Positions 1 through 9,797 of a stretch of 45,069 nucleotides of DNA are shown one piece after another. Every line of letters starts with the position of its first letter. Within the stretch, counting starts at the first letter, position 1. A program made the position numbers and the translations under genes. This DNA is from Colwellia psychrerythraea (GTDB lineage Bacteria > Pseudomonadota > Gammaproteobacteria > Enterobacterales > Alteromonadaceae): contig MAAF01000109.1 in NCBI GenBank assembly GCA_002163005.1, positions 1 to 45,069 of the forward strand, given 5' to 3'. Below the pieces are notes generated by a model. It worked only from the letters and a program-made list of their open reading frames with translations. It was not told the origin of the DNA and searched no databases.

Positions 1-1045
1 TTAATGTTTGGTCAATGCGGATAATTTCACTGTTGATAAAACCAAAGCGCTGATATGGAAAAGCGTCAAAACGCAAACGGGTGTTATTGCCAACTTGAAT
101 AAAACCAGCAGAGCGTGTTGGCAGTAATAACTCAGCAATAAGTTCTGAGCCTTCAGGTAATATGTGCAATAGCGGTTTAGATTGTGCTATTGATTGCGAT
201 AAGGTCTCACCTTCGACAACTTGAACACCTGTTATTACACCGTTATTGCTTGCGGTGATAGTGTATTTATAATTACTCGCCACTTGAGCTAATTGACGTT
301 GAAGATCGGCTTGTTGGCGTTTAAGGTTGTTAATACGTAAGGTATATTGCTGAGGAATATTTTTAATATTAAAGGCAAGCTGGTTTAATTGGTTTTGATG
401 CTGAAGCAACAGACGGGCTATATTTTGTTTTTCTTGTTTGGCTTCAAGTAGTGCTTGCTGTTGGCGATCTTTTTCTAAGTTAGACACATAACCATTTTTG
501 TTAAGTTGATTGAAATCTAACTGTTGCTCACTCAACAGTGTTAACTTTTCATCAGCCAATGCTAGCTGATCTTCCAGTGCAACTTTTTCATTATCTAACG
601 CTATATTTTGAGCGTGGAGATTAGATAATTCTTGTGTTTTCAAAGTTTGATGTTGCGATATTTCATCAATTAGTAAATTTTCTTGAGCATTCAGTTGTTC
701 GGCAAGTTGTGTGCTTAAATCAATACCATTGTTATTGTTTTGTTGAACGATAATAGTCGCAAGTGATTGACCTTTAACAACCTTATCACCTTCTTTTACC
801 CATAATTTTTCTATGGTACCGCCTTGGTTAGCAAAACTTTTAATAACACCTTTATTTGGCATTAAAAAACCACGGACGGTTTCTTTACGAGAATATTCAG
901 CACTAAAAAGGAAAGTAACAATGGCAAAAGCAATTGAGACTAAAATCAATACAGTTAGTTTGATCGATAATGGTTGAGCTAAGGTAATAGCACCTGTTAA
1001 ACGCTCATTTTGATGGGAAATAGCTTCCTTTCTAAACAGTGACAT
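1..1045 (-). CDS. HlyD-family membrane fusion protein (C-terminus beyond window)
   Basis: Periplasmic adaptor of a type I or bacteriocin-type ABC exporter, bridging an inner-membrane transporter and a TolC-like channel. The ATG at 1045-1043 opens a frame that is still open at base 1, so 348 residues are visible and the C-terminus is missing. Order: short cytoplasmic N-terminus, one membrane helix (about residues 25-47), first half of a biotinyl-lipoyl-like domain, a long Gln/Leu/Glu-rich coiled-coil hairpin (about 90-240), second lipoyl half and start of a beta domain with RFDAFPYQRFG. That last motif resembles CvaA-type adaptors for colicin V-like peptides (family knowledge). The partner ABC/peptidase gene would be expected downstream, outside the window. 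The family call is firm; the cargo is inference. Confidence 0.85.
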   Translation of the reverse strand, partial: MSLFRKEAISHQNERLTGAITLAQPLSIKLTVLILVSIAFAIVTFLFSAEYSRKETVRGFLMPNKGVIKSFANQGGTIEKLWVKEGDKVVKGQSLATIIVQQNNNNGIDLSTQLAEQLNAQENLLIDEISQHQTLKTQELSNLHAQNIALDNEKVALEDQLALADEKLTLLSEQQLDFNQLNKNGYVSNLEKDRQQQALLEAKQEKQNIARLLLQHQNQLNQLAFNIKNIPQQYTLRINNLKRQQADLQRQLAQVASNYKYTITASNNGVITGVQVVEGETLSQSIAQSKPLLHILPEGSELIAELLLPTRSAGFIQVGNNTRLRFDAFPYQRFGFINSEIIRIDQTL

Positions 1046-1271
1046 ATCAATCCTTTGAATATGTAGTCGATAAAGTTACATCTATTAAAAAAACTTCGTC
1101 TGGTATTCATAATAGCTAAAAATAAATATAAATAAAGCCAGATCTACAAAAAATAAAAACATTAATATAAAGGCGTTTAATATCAGCGACTTAAAATATG
1201 ACATATGGTGAGATATTTTAAAACGATCTTCAAGTCTATTCAAATTAGAGTTAGATAAATTTAAACAAGAC

Positions 1272-1307
1272 AAAAAAAAGCACTTGTTTATAAAATAAAC
1301 AAGTGCT
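1272..1307 (-). terminator. Intrinsic terminator of the rplU-rpmA-obgE unit
   Basis: A perfect 13-bp stem (1279-1291 with 1295-1307) closes on an AAA loop. On the minus strand it is followed by a run of eight T (1279-1272). It lies 18 bp past the obgE stop. Confidence 0.9.
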
Positions 1308-1325
1308 AAGTATCAACATGGTATG

Positions 1326-2495
<1,170 letters not shown>

Positions 2496-2598
2496 TCAAT
2501 AACCCTAATATGGTAATTTTTGTTCAATTATCGCTAGTATAAACTATTTTTGACTGACTAAAAATGATTCTTAACTTGTCAAAAAAAAACTAAAAAAA

Positions 2599-2620
2599 AA
2601 CCTCGCTATGAAGCGAGGTT
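2599..2620 (-). terminator. Terminator or attenuator between rpmA and obgE
   Basis: An 8-bp stem (2599-2606 with 2613-2620) has a 6-nt loop. Downstream on the minus strand there are two T tracts (opposite A-rich 2581-2600). It sits between rpmA and obgE, so it probably makes more L21/L27 message than Obg message, with partial read-through. Confidence 0.8.
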
Positions 2621-2640
2621 TTTGGAGTGTTAAGTTGTTA

Positions 2641-2898
2641 TTAGTCAGCGATGATGCTAACAAACTTACGACTCTTTGGACCTTTAACTTCAAATTGTAC
2701 TTTACCGTCAGATAAAGCAAATAAAGTATGATCTTTACCGATACCCATGTTGCTACCAGCGTGGAAACGAGTACCACGTTGACGAACAATAATGTTACCA
2801 GCTAAAACAGATTCACCACCAAAGCGTTTAACACCTAGGCGTTTTGCTTCTGAATCGCGACCATTTCGAGTACTACCCGCAGCTTTCTTATGTGCCAT
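2641..2898 (-). CDS. rpmA: 50S ribosomal protein L27
   Basis: L27 sits at the peptidyl-transferase centre, with its N-terminal tail near the tRNA acceptor ends. The 85-residue protein starts [20 protein letters not shown] and contains the typical [20 protein letters not shown] stretch. There is no N-terminal cleavable extension of the Firmicutes kind. A GGAG ribosome site precedes the ATG. It is 15 bp after rplU and cotranscribed with it. Confidence 0.98.
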   Translation of the reverse strand: MAHKKAAGSTRNGRDSEAKRLGVKRFGGESVLAGNIIVRQRGTRFHAGSNMGIGKDHTLFALSDGKVQFEVKGPKSRKFVSIIAD

Positions 2899-2913
2899 GT
2901 CTAAATGCTCCTA

Positions 2914-3225
2914 TTAGCCGTTAATACCAGTAATCTTCACTTCAGTGAACCATTGACGATGGCCCGCTTGTTTACGTGAATGCTTACGACGTTTAAACTT
3001 AACGATAGTAATTTTAGGAGCACGAGCTTGTGTAACAACCTCAGCAACTACTTTACCACCAGCAACGTAAGGCGCGCCTACATTGATGTTATCGCCATTA
3101 GCGATCATTAAAACGTTATCAAATTCTACTGTTGCGCCTACTTCAAGCTCAAGCTTTTCTAGACGAACTGTTTGTCCTTCGGTTACACGATGCTGTTTAC
3201 CACCGCTTTGGAATACCGCGTACAT
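2914..3225 (-). CDS. rplU: 50S ribosomal protein L21
   Basis: L21 binds 23S rRNA in the large subunit. The start is set at 3225, giving [14 protein letters not shown] (103 aa), the conserved N-terminus, with GGAG eight bases upstream. A longer frame reaching 3246 adds seven residues that the family lacks. The C-terminal [20 protein letters not shown] stretch is the usual basic RNA-binding end. First gene of the rplU-rpmA-obgE unit; divergent from ispB. Confidence 0.97.
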   Translation of the reverse strand: MYAVFQSGGKQHRVTEGQTVRLEKLELEVGATVEFDNVLMIANGDNINVGAPYVAGGKVVAEVVTQARAPKITIVKFKRRKHSRKQAGHRQWFTEVKITGING

Positions 3226-3239
3226 AGCTACTCCGTACT

Positions 3240-3260
3240 GCGTCATTATATATGTGACGC
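3240..3260 (-). promoter_or_regulatory. Inverted repeat in the rplU leader
   Basis: GCGTCA (3240-3245) and TGACGC (3255-3260) form a perfect inverted repeat separated by 9 A/T-rich bases. It lies just upstream of the rplU ribosome site. It could be an operator or a small leader hairpin; no known class was recognised. Confidence 0.3.
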
Positions 3261-3498
3261 TAATTTTAAAAAATATAGGTCGCGAATTCTACTCGAAGAA
3301 CATAACAAGGGCAAGTCTAAAAGCGATCATTTATTAACTTTATTGGCCATTTATGCTTTTTAATTACTTTTACGCTAAGAAATTAGAACAAAGCCACCGG
3401 AAAGCTACTTTTGCCTAAAATTTAGTGTAAACTTTGCCATATCAACTAATTGAATACATTTGATTATTAACTAGTCAAAATAGCTAAAGAAAAGTGGT

Positions 3499-4482
3499 AT
3501 GGGCAATAAAGAAAATATTAAAGCAATACAGGCATTAGCACAAAGCGATATGACAGCAGTAAATGATCTTATTTATGATCAATTACAATCTGAGGTCGCA
3601 CTCATTAATCAGCTCGGTATATATATTGTTAACGGTGGCGGAAAGCGTATGCGCCCTATGTTAACGGTTCTAGCTGCTAGAGCATTCGCGTACCAAGGTG
3701 AAAAACATTGGGAAATTGCGGCAATTATTGAGTTTATTCATACAGCAACGTTACTCCATGATGATGTCGTCGATGAGTCAAATATGCGCCGTGGCAGAGA
3801 AACGGCCAATGCTCTATTTGGTAACAGCGCCAGCGTATTAGTCGGTGACTTTCTTTATACCCGCTCTTTCCAAATGATGACTAAATTGGGTGATATGCGC
3901 ATTATGGATATTTTATCTGAGGCCACTAATATAGTAGCCGAAGGTGAAGTATTACAGTTAATGAACTGCAATGATGCAAGCACCACCGAAGAAAGCTATA
4001 TGCAGGTCATTTATTGTAAAACAGCTAAACTGTTCGAGGCAGCGACACGTCTTGCTGCCGTCATAGCGAAGCAAGATGATAAAGTAGAACAAGCCATGGC
4101 TGATTATGGTAAGTACTTAGGTACAGCATTCCAGTTAGTTGATGACATTATGGACTATACCGCCGACGCTAAAGAGATGGGCAAAAATATCGGTGATGAT
4201 CTTGCTGAAGGTAAACCAACGTTACCATTACTTTATGCCATGAAGCACGGTAATGATGCCCAACAGAAATTAATTAAAGAAGCCATTGAACTTGGTAATG
4301 GCATGGATAACCTTGAGTTGATTCTTGAAGCGATGGAAGAAACTGGTTCTTTGCGTTATACCCAGCAACAAGCTGAAATTGAAGCAGACAAAGCTATTAA
4401 GGCACTCGACGTCATTGCTGACAGTGAGTACAAACAAGCACTCATTGCCTTGGCTCATATCGCAGCAAATAGAAGTCACTAG
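3499..4482 (+). CDS. ispB: Octaprenyl diphosphate synthase
   Basis: Trans-prenyltransferase that extends farnesyl diphosphate with isopentenyl diphosphate to make the ubiquinone/menaquinone side chain. The 327 residues carry GGGKRMRP (about 46-53), the first Asp-rich motif HDDVVDES (D88, D89, D92) and the second VDDIMDYTAD (D215, D216, D219). The ATG at 3499 is the first in frame. It is divergent from rplU as in E. coli, with a 273-bp spacer holding both promoters. Chain length (octa- versus nonaprenyl) is not readable from sequence; the gene name follows synteny. Confidence 0.95.
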   Translation: MGNKENIKAIQALAQSDMTAVNDLIYDQLQSEVALINQLGIYIVNGGGKRMRPMLTVLAARAFAYQGEKHWEIAAIIEFIHTATLLHDDVVDESNMRRGRETANALFGNSASVLVGDFLYTRSFQMMTKLGDMRIMDILSEATNIVAEGEVLQLMNCNDASTTEESYMQVIYCKTAKLFEAATRLAAVIAKQDDKVEQAMADYGKYLGTAFQLVDDIMDYTADAKEMGKNIGDDLAEGKPTLPLLYAMKHGNDAQQKLIKEAIELGNGMDNLELILEAMEETGSLRYTQQQAEIEADKAIKALDVIADSEYKQALIALAHIAANRSH

Positions 4483-4530
4483 CTTTAACGTTTAACCCCA
4501 TAATTTTTTTACTAAAATTTAAACATAAAA

Positions 4531-4563
4531 AAAGGCGCTGTTATCAAAGATAACAGCGCCTTT
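4531..4563. terminator. Bidirectional terminator between ispB and mdh
   Basis: A perfect 15-bp stem (4531-4545 with 4549-4563) has an AAA loop, with an A run before and a T run after. It therefore terminates ispB (+) and the convergent mdh (-). Confidence 0.93.
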
Positions 4564-4585
4564 TTATTTGGTATTTTATGGCTTA

Positions 4586-5521
4586 TTAGCTAGCCATAAA
4601 ATCAACACCTTCTTTGATGTCTTTCTTTAATGTATCAAGCATATCTTCTTTAGCTTGTTGCTCAAAAGCACTTAACTCACCGTAAGGTAAAATTTCGCTA
4701 ACACCGTTAACGCCTAGACGTACAGGTTGTGCGAAAAATTGTGCATCTTCGCCGTTACCTTCAACGTATGCGTAATCAACAACATCTTCACCTTGTAGGC
4801 CTTTAACCAAAGACATACAAAAACGTGCTGCAGCAGCACCCATAGAAAGTGTAGCAGAACCGCCACCCGCTTTTGCTTCAACTACTTCAGTACCTGCATT
4901 TTGGATGCGAGGAGTAAGCGTTGCAACTTCTTCATCAGAGAAAGTAGCACCTTCAACTTGAGATAGTAATGGTAAAATAGTTGTGCCTGAGTGACCACCA
5001 ATAACGGGTACTTTAACAGTAGCAACATCTAAGCCTTTAAGCTCAGCAACAAAAGCTTCACTGCGGATAACATCTAATGTAGTAACACCGAAAAGACGAG
5101 CAGCATCATAAGTACCCGCTTTTTTGAATACTTCTGCAACAATTGGAACAGTGCCGTTAACTGGGTTAGTAATTACACCTACCAACGCTTTAGGACAGCT
5201 AGCAACAATGCCTTCAGCTAATACTTTAATAATACCAGCATTTACGTTGAATAAATCCGCACGGTCCATACCTGGCTTACGTGGCATACCTGCTGGGATT
5301 AAAACGATATCAGCACCTGTTAACGCACCGTTAAGGTCGTCACGACCAAAACCAGCAACTTTAACGTCAGTTGGGATGTGTGATAAATCTACAGCAACAC
5401 CTGGAACAACAGGCGCAACATCATATAAAGATAACTCAGAACCTGCTGGTAATTGAGTTTTTAATAATAATGATAATGCTTGACCAATACCGCCTGCGGC
5501 GCCTAAAACAGCTACTTTCAT
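4586..5521 (-). CDS. mdh: Malate dehydrogenase (NAD)
   Basis: TCA-cycle enzyme interconverting malate and oxaloacetate with NAD. 311 residues, almost the E. coli length (312). Visible features: GAAGGIGQ nucleotide loop (8-15), substrate arginines R81 and R87 in MPRKPGMDR, the D150/R153 pair in TTLDVIRS, and catalytic H177 in [10 protein letters not shown]. Convergent with ispB and divergent from argR, the arrangement seen in E. coli and Shewanella. Monocistronic by its flanks. Confidence 0.98.
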   Translation of the reverse strand: MKVAVLGAAGGIGQALSLLLKTQLPAGSELSLYDVAPVVPGVAVDLSHIPTDVKVAGFGRDDLNGALTGADIVLIPAGMPRKPGMDRADLFNVNAGIIKVLAEGIVASCPKALVGVITNPVNGTVPIVAEVFKKAGTYDAARLFGVTTLDVIRSEAFVAELKGLDVATVKVPVIGGHSGTTILPLLSQVEGATFSDEEVATLTPRIQNAGTEVVEAKAGGGSATLSMGAAAARFCMSLVKGLQGEDVVDYAYVEGNGEDAQFFAQPVRLGVNGVSEILPYGELSAFEQQAKEDMLDTLKKDIKEGVDFMAS

Positions 5522-5760
5522 GTGATTTCTCCGAAACTAAGTGGGTTTAATTATTGTAAAATTTGTTACTAAAATATTATTCGAGTAAATACGTTAATTT
5601 TTTGCTGACCAAAAGATATAGCATAAGCAAGTAAAAAACAATTGTTATACTCTATTACTCAGATATTAACTTTCAGTATTCTGATGCGATGACGTATACT
5701 ATCTTTATTTATACTGATTACAAACGCCACTTTAGTCTACTACAGGGTTGATTACGTATT

Positions 5761-6234
5761 ATGAGCGGTTTACAAAAACAAGAAGCACTAGTACAAGAAT
5801 TTAAAGATTTGTTAAAACAAGAACAGTTTGGTTCTCAAGGTGAAATCGTTGATGCACTGAAAGCCAATGGCTTTGACAATATCAGTCAATCAAAAATATC
5901 TCGTATGCTTAGTAAATTTGGTGCAGTAAGAACACGAAATGCTCGCCAAGAAATGGTCTATTGTTTACCTGCTGAATTAGGCGTACCCACCGCACAAAGC
6001 CCACTTAAGCAGTTAGTTTTAGAAATAGAACACAATGAGGTTATGATCATCATTCAAACGAGTCCAGGTGCTGCGCAATTAATTGCCCGACTACTTGATA
6101 GTTTAAGTAAAAGTGATGGTGTACTTGGTACTATTGCTGGTGATGATACGATTTTCATTGCGCCTAGCGATGTCAGTAAAATTAATGAAACCATCAAAAA
6201 ATTAGAACAACTCTTCTCTAAAAACTTAACCTAA
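5761..6234 (+). CDS. argR: Arginine repressor
   Basis: Hexameric regulator of arginine genes, with L-arginine as co-repressor. The 157 residues contain an N-terminal winged helix ([20 protein letters not shown], about 42-61) and a C-terminal oligomerisation/arginine-binding domain with the conserved [13 protein letters not shown]. The ATG at 5761 opens the usual ArgR N-terminus. It is divergent from mdh across 239 bp and convergent with the sensor kinase, leaving only 7 bp between the stop codons. I saw no convincing ARG box in the spacer. Confidence 0.96.
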   Translation: MSGLQKQEALVQEFKDLLKQEQFGSQGEIVDALKANGFDNISQSKISRMLSKFGAVRTRNARQEMVYCLPAELGVPTAQSPLKQLVLEIEHNEVMIIIQTSPGAAQLIARLLDSLSKSDGVLGTIAGDDTIFIAPSDVSKINETIKKLEQLFSKNLT

Positions 6235-6241
6235 ACTCTGC

Positions 6242-9200
6242 TTAAACAGCATTTAGGTTAGTTAGAACTGTTTTTATATTGCTGAGCAAAGCTTGTCCTG
6301 TAACAGGCTTAGACATATGTAAGTTCATTCCCGCTGCTAAACTTTGCTGTTTATCTGCTTCTCGAGCATGGGCTGTCATGGCAATGATGGGTAAATATTG
6401 ATACTTACTTTGCGCTCTAATATGTTTAGCGGCGGTGAGTCCATCCATAATCGGCATTTGTATATCCATTAACACGACATCAAAATTGTGTTTTGCTAAG
6501 AGTTCTAAAGCGCCTTGACCGTTATCCGCTATTGTCACTTTAGCATGCATGTTTAATAACAACTCTTTAGCAACTAATTGGTTAACTAAATTGTCTTCCA
6601 CCAATAAAACTGACACGCCTTGTAAACTTTCCTCATCATTCGTAATTAAGCATTCTTGCCCGTTAGCTGTTTCTTTTTTTATGATTACTGTCTCTTGATA
6701 CTCTTGAGCATTATCAACAGTTACTCTTAAACTTTTACCCTGCTCGGCTGAGTGTTCATCTTTGTAAAATAATGCTTGTGATATTTGGTCAAGCGCATAA
6801 CGAAATAAAGGCATATCAACTAATAGATAGGGTATAGACAATTGATCTAAATAGTTGCAAGCTTTATTGCTTAGTTGCGTTAATGCAGGCTGACACAAAC
6901 AGAGTAATCTAAACTCAGCTAAAGGTACTATTAACTCTTGAAGACTTTGCTGCTCAACAAAGTCTGCTTCACCAATAAGTAAGACGCTATTTTCTGCAAT
7001 GTCTAGCTGACATAACGCTTCAACACTACTAACGGTGTGTAACAGCCAATTCATTTTAGCAATACTTTGAGTAAAGCTAGCTGAAAGTGATTGATCTACT
7101 GCATAAATAGTAATATCAGAGAGTAAAGGCTGACTTAATTCTGCGGGTAAATTAGTCATCGTTTCTTCTTCGACTCGTTGAGCTGAAGTATCCACGCTCG
7201 ATGTGCTTTGCTTATCCAACATATCAAGTTGCACTATTTGAAATGGCAAAACAAAACTAAGCTCACTGCCTTGCCCTAATTGGCTAGTAAGTTTGATCTT
7301 ACCGCCGAGTAGTTTGATAATTTGTTGGCAAATAGATAAACCTAAACCTGATCCTCCGTATTTTCGCGTCATTGATTCATCGGCTTGACTAAAGGCATTA
7401 AACAAATGACTTTGATTATGACTCGCAATACCTATACCCGTGTCGCTAACACGAAAGCGTAATTTAGCCACAGTCTCATCTATTGAAAGCACATCAATAG
7501 TTAACTTAATCTGGCCTTGTTCAGTAAACTTGATAGCATTATTAAATAAATTAGCCAGCACTTGAACTAGACGCATTTCATCACTGACTACGTTGCTAGG
7601 CACATCAGCCCCCATATCAACAATGATCTCAACACGTTGCTGATCGACATTGGTAATATTGAGTTTTAATGCCTTATTAATAATGATGGGTAGATTAACT
7701 GCGTCTTGATTGACAATCATTTTACCCGCTTCTATTTTAGATAAATCCAAAAGCTCATCAACAAGATGAAGTAAAGTTGATGAGGCACTTTGCGCATTCA
7801 CTAAATAATGTTGCTGACGGGTATCAAGAGAAGTATGAGCTATTAAGTCCATCATGCCCTGCATAGCATTGATTGGTGTTCTGACTTCATGGCTCATGTT
7901 GGCAAGAAACTGAATTTTCACTCGGTTGGCATACTCAGCTTGATCCCTTGCTTTTTCCAATGCTGCTTGTGTTGTTTGCTGTAACGTCACGTCATGAAAA
8001 ATACTAATAGAGCCGAGAATATTACCTTGTTCATCAGTAAACTGATTACAATAACCCTGATAGATAAACTCCCCTGCTTTAATCAATGCTTGCTGAGGGT
8101 AAATATCATTATTAATAGCATTTAATATTTTAATTTCTTCAGCCAAAGGGACTGGCATAAAGCTGGCTGAGTTAATCCCTAACATTTGTTCAACAGAATG
8201 ATTAGCCAAGCGTTCAAAAGCCTTGTTACACCCCATTAATAAGCCGTTGGGGTCATTAAAGACAATCAACTCAGGAATTGCATTCATCACCGAGCGTAAT
8301 AACGCATAATCACGTTGATGCTTAGCACTTGTTTCCTGTAGCGCTTTAGTCTTTTCAATAACACGGCTATCTAACACATCATTTTGATCGGTAAGCTGTA
8401 ATAATAAACTACGGTTTTGAGCAAATAACTCTTCAACCACTTGAAACCAGTGTAACCAGTCCGCTGCAGGAGCAACCTTACCAGGATCGCCTTCAGCACA
8501 ATATTCAATATGACTTATAAATTCAGTCGTTGGTTTAATAAAGGTACGCTTGGTCATGGTATTAACTAACATCAGAAATGCCAGTAAGCCAATAAACAGC
8601 ATCGCAAAAACAAAAATAAAATCACTATACTGGGGCGCTGAAAAATCCTCATACTGTTGATACTTAAGTAAGGTCCAACCATTAACCGTAAGCAGCTGTT
8701 TTTCAATAAACCAATCACCTAAGCGCTCAGTATCACCTATGGTAGCTAAATGTTTAGCATTAAGGCCTTGCAGTGACTCAGGTAACAAATCTTGCCAAGA
8801 AGCACGGTAGCTTAGCGACTCTTTCCCAAGACGCTTTGAAAGTAGAACATCATTATTTGCATTATATAAAACAAAACCTTGATTACTTGATTCTAACTCG
8901 GGCAAACTGGCATGCAAACGCGATAAATTAAGATCAATAACTATTGAGCCTAGTAGCTTGTCCTGATAAAAAACACCTGTACCTAATGAAGCGTTCATAC
9001 CGCCGCCCGCCGCATCTAGGTATGGAGGAGACCATATAACACGATTGTTTTTTGGTGTTAATCCTCGCATGGATTGGTTATGTGGGCTATTTAGAGCTTT
9101 TTCACTGAATTGCCATATTTCACGGTCAACCCAAGGATAAATATTCACAAAGTTATCCAAGGAAATATAATAAAACCATGTTGCTTCTTTGAGGATATTT

Positions 9201-9655
9201 TGCGCAGCAACAAATGCAGGCGTTAATGCATTTGCCATAGAGATCTCTTGTTTTTTAAGCTCTCCAAATTGACTCACTTGCCCTATGCCTGTGATATTAC
9301 TGCTTAAACGTTTACCCTGTTTAATAACATCATGTAGGGGCTTATTTAAATAAAACATCTCTTCCTGTTGCAACAAAGAAGGCATAGGTATGTTTATTTG
9401 ATTAGGGTGTTTTAGAATATATTCGGCAAACTCTTGTATGCCAACAACGGCTTGAACACTTTGCTCTAGCATAAAGTTTAGCTGTTGAGCTTCTTGCTGA
9501 AGTTCAGCCAAACTTTGCTGTTTATGGTGCGCGATTTGATTAAAATAACGAAGTGAGGCAACAGAAAAGGCAATGAGAATAATGACAATAAAGGCAACTA
9601 CAACGGTGATATTATAGCGTCTAAAAACTGTATTTATGCCCGTTTGGTAATGCAC
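6242..9655 (-). CDS. Hybrid sensor histidine kinase/response regulator
   Basis: Large membrane sensor of 1137 aa. Order: TM1 (about 16-36), extracytoplasmic sensor region (about 37-345, cache-like by size and position), TM2 (about 346-368), coiled-coil linker, PAS domain (about 455-565), HisKA with FLANMSHEVRTP and phospho-accepting H589, HATPase (N box NAIKFT, G1 DTGIGI, G2 GGSGLGLS), a degenerate receiver-like segment (about 845-962) whose acceptor position reads VLLIGE with no Asp, and a true receiver with VLLVEDN, D1064 in VLLMD-type VVLMDIQMP and KPV. No Hpt domain, so relay needs a separate phosphotransferase. Signal and output are unknown; no cognate regulator gene is adjacent. Confidence 0.93.
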   Translation of the reverse strand: MHYQTGINTVFRRYNITVVVAFIVIILIAFSVASLRYFNQIAHHKQQSLAELQQEAQQLNFMLEQSVQAVVGIQEFAEYILKHPNQINIPMPSLLQQEEMFYLNKPLHDVIKQGKRLSSNITGIGQVSQFGELKKQEISMANALTPAFVAAQNILKEATWFYYISLDNFVNIYPWVDREIWQFSEKALNSPHNQSMRGLTPKNNRVIWSPPYLDAAGGGMNASLGTGVFYQDKLLGSIVIDLNLSRLHASLPELESSNQGFVLYNANNDVLLSKRLGKESLSYRASWQDLLPESLQGLNAKHLATIGDTERLGDWFIEKQLLTVNGWTLLKYQQYEDFSAPQYSDFIFVFAMLFIGLLAFLMLVNTMTKRTFIKPTTEFISHIEYCAEGDPGKVAPAADWLHWFQVVEELFAQNRSLLLQLTDQNDVLDSRVIEKTKALQETSAKHQRDYALLRSVMNAIPELIVFNDPNGLLMGCNKAFERLANHSVEQMLGINSASFMPVPLAEEIKILNAINNDIYPQQALIKAGEFIYQGYCNQFTDEQGNILGSISIFHDVTLQQTTQAALEKARDQAEYANRVKIQFLANMSHEVRTPINAMQGMMDLIAHTSLDTRQQHYLVNAQSASSTLLHLVDELLDLSKIEAGKMIVNQDAVNLPIIINKALKLNITNVDQQRVEIIVDMGADVPSNVVSDEMRLVQVLANLFNNAIKFTEQGQIKLTIDVLSIDETVAKLRFRVSDTGIGIASHNQSHLFNAFSQADESMTRKYGGSGLGLSICQQIIKLLGGKIKLTSQLGQGSELSFVLPFQIVQLDMLDKQSTSSVDTSAQRVEEETMTNLPAELSQPLLSDITIYAVDQSLSASFTQSIAKMNWLLHTVSSVEALCQLDIAENSVLLIGEADFVEQQSLQELIVPLAEFRLLCLCQPALTQLSNKACNYLDQLSIPYLLVDMPLFRYALDQISQALFYKDEHSAEQGKSLRVTVDNAQEYQETVIIKKETANGQECLITNDEESLQGVSVLLVEDNLVNQLVAKELLLNMHAKVTIADNGQGALELLAKHNFDVVLMDIQMPIMDGLTAAKHIRAQSKYQYLPIIAMTAHAREADKQQSLAAGMNLHMSKPVTGQALLSNIKTVLTNLNAV

Positions 9656-9749
9656 TAAAATGCCTTGATTTTTTGTTTAAATAAACAGATAACTTGATAA
9701 GTTAAAGCAGTCACCCGATTTAAACAAGGATTAAACAAACGTTACACAA

Positions 9750-9783
9750 GGAAAAGTAACGTATTTAACCACGTTACTTTTCC
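9750..9783 (-). terminator. Terminator of phoH-like gene
   Basis: A 13-bp perfect stem (9750-9762 with 9771-9783) has an 8-nt loop and lies 14 bp past the stop at 9798. Its T-rich arm plus the following TTG on the minus strand fits an intrinsic terminator, though the T tract is mostly inside the stem. Confidence 0.7.
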
Positions 9784-9797
9784 AAACACAGTAAAAG

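Noticed and set aside
1085..1273. 62-codon hydrophobic frame (-) between obgE and the hlyD-like gene
   Set aside because: Its TTG start lies in the T tract of the obgE terminator. The shorter ATG version (1085-1204, 39 aa, one membrane stretch) has no ribosome site, and the sequence is very A/T-rich.
5522..5760. ARG box or clear promoter in the mdh/argR spacer
   Set aside because: Two TATACT sequences are present, but no matching -35 element or 18-bp ARG palindrome could be defended.
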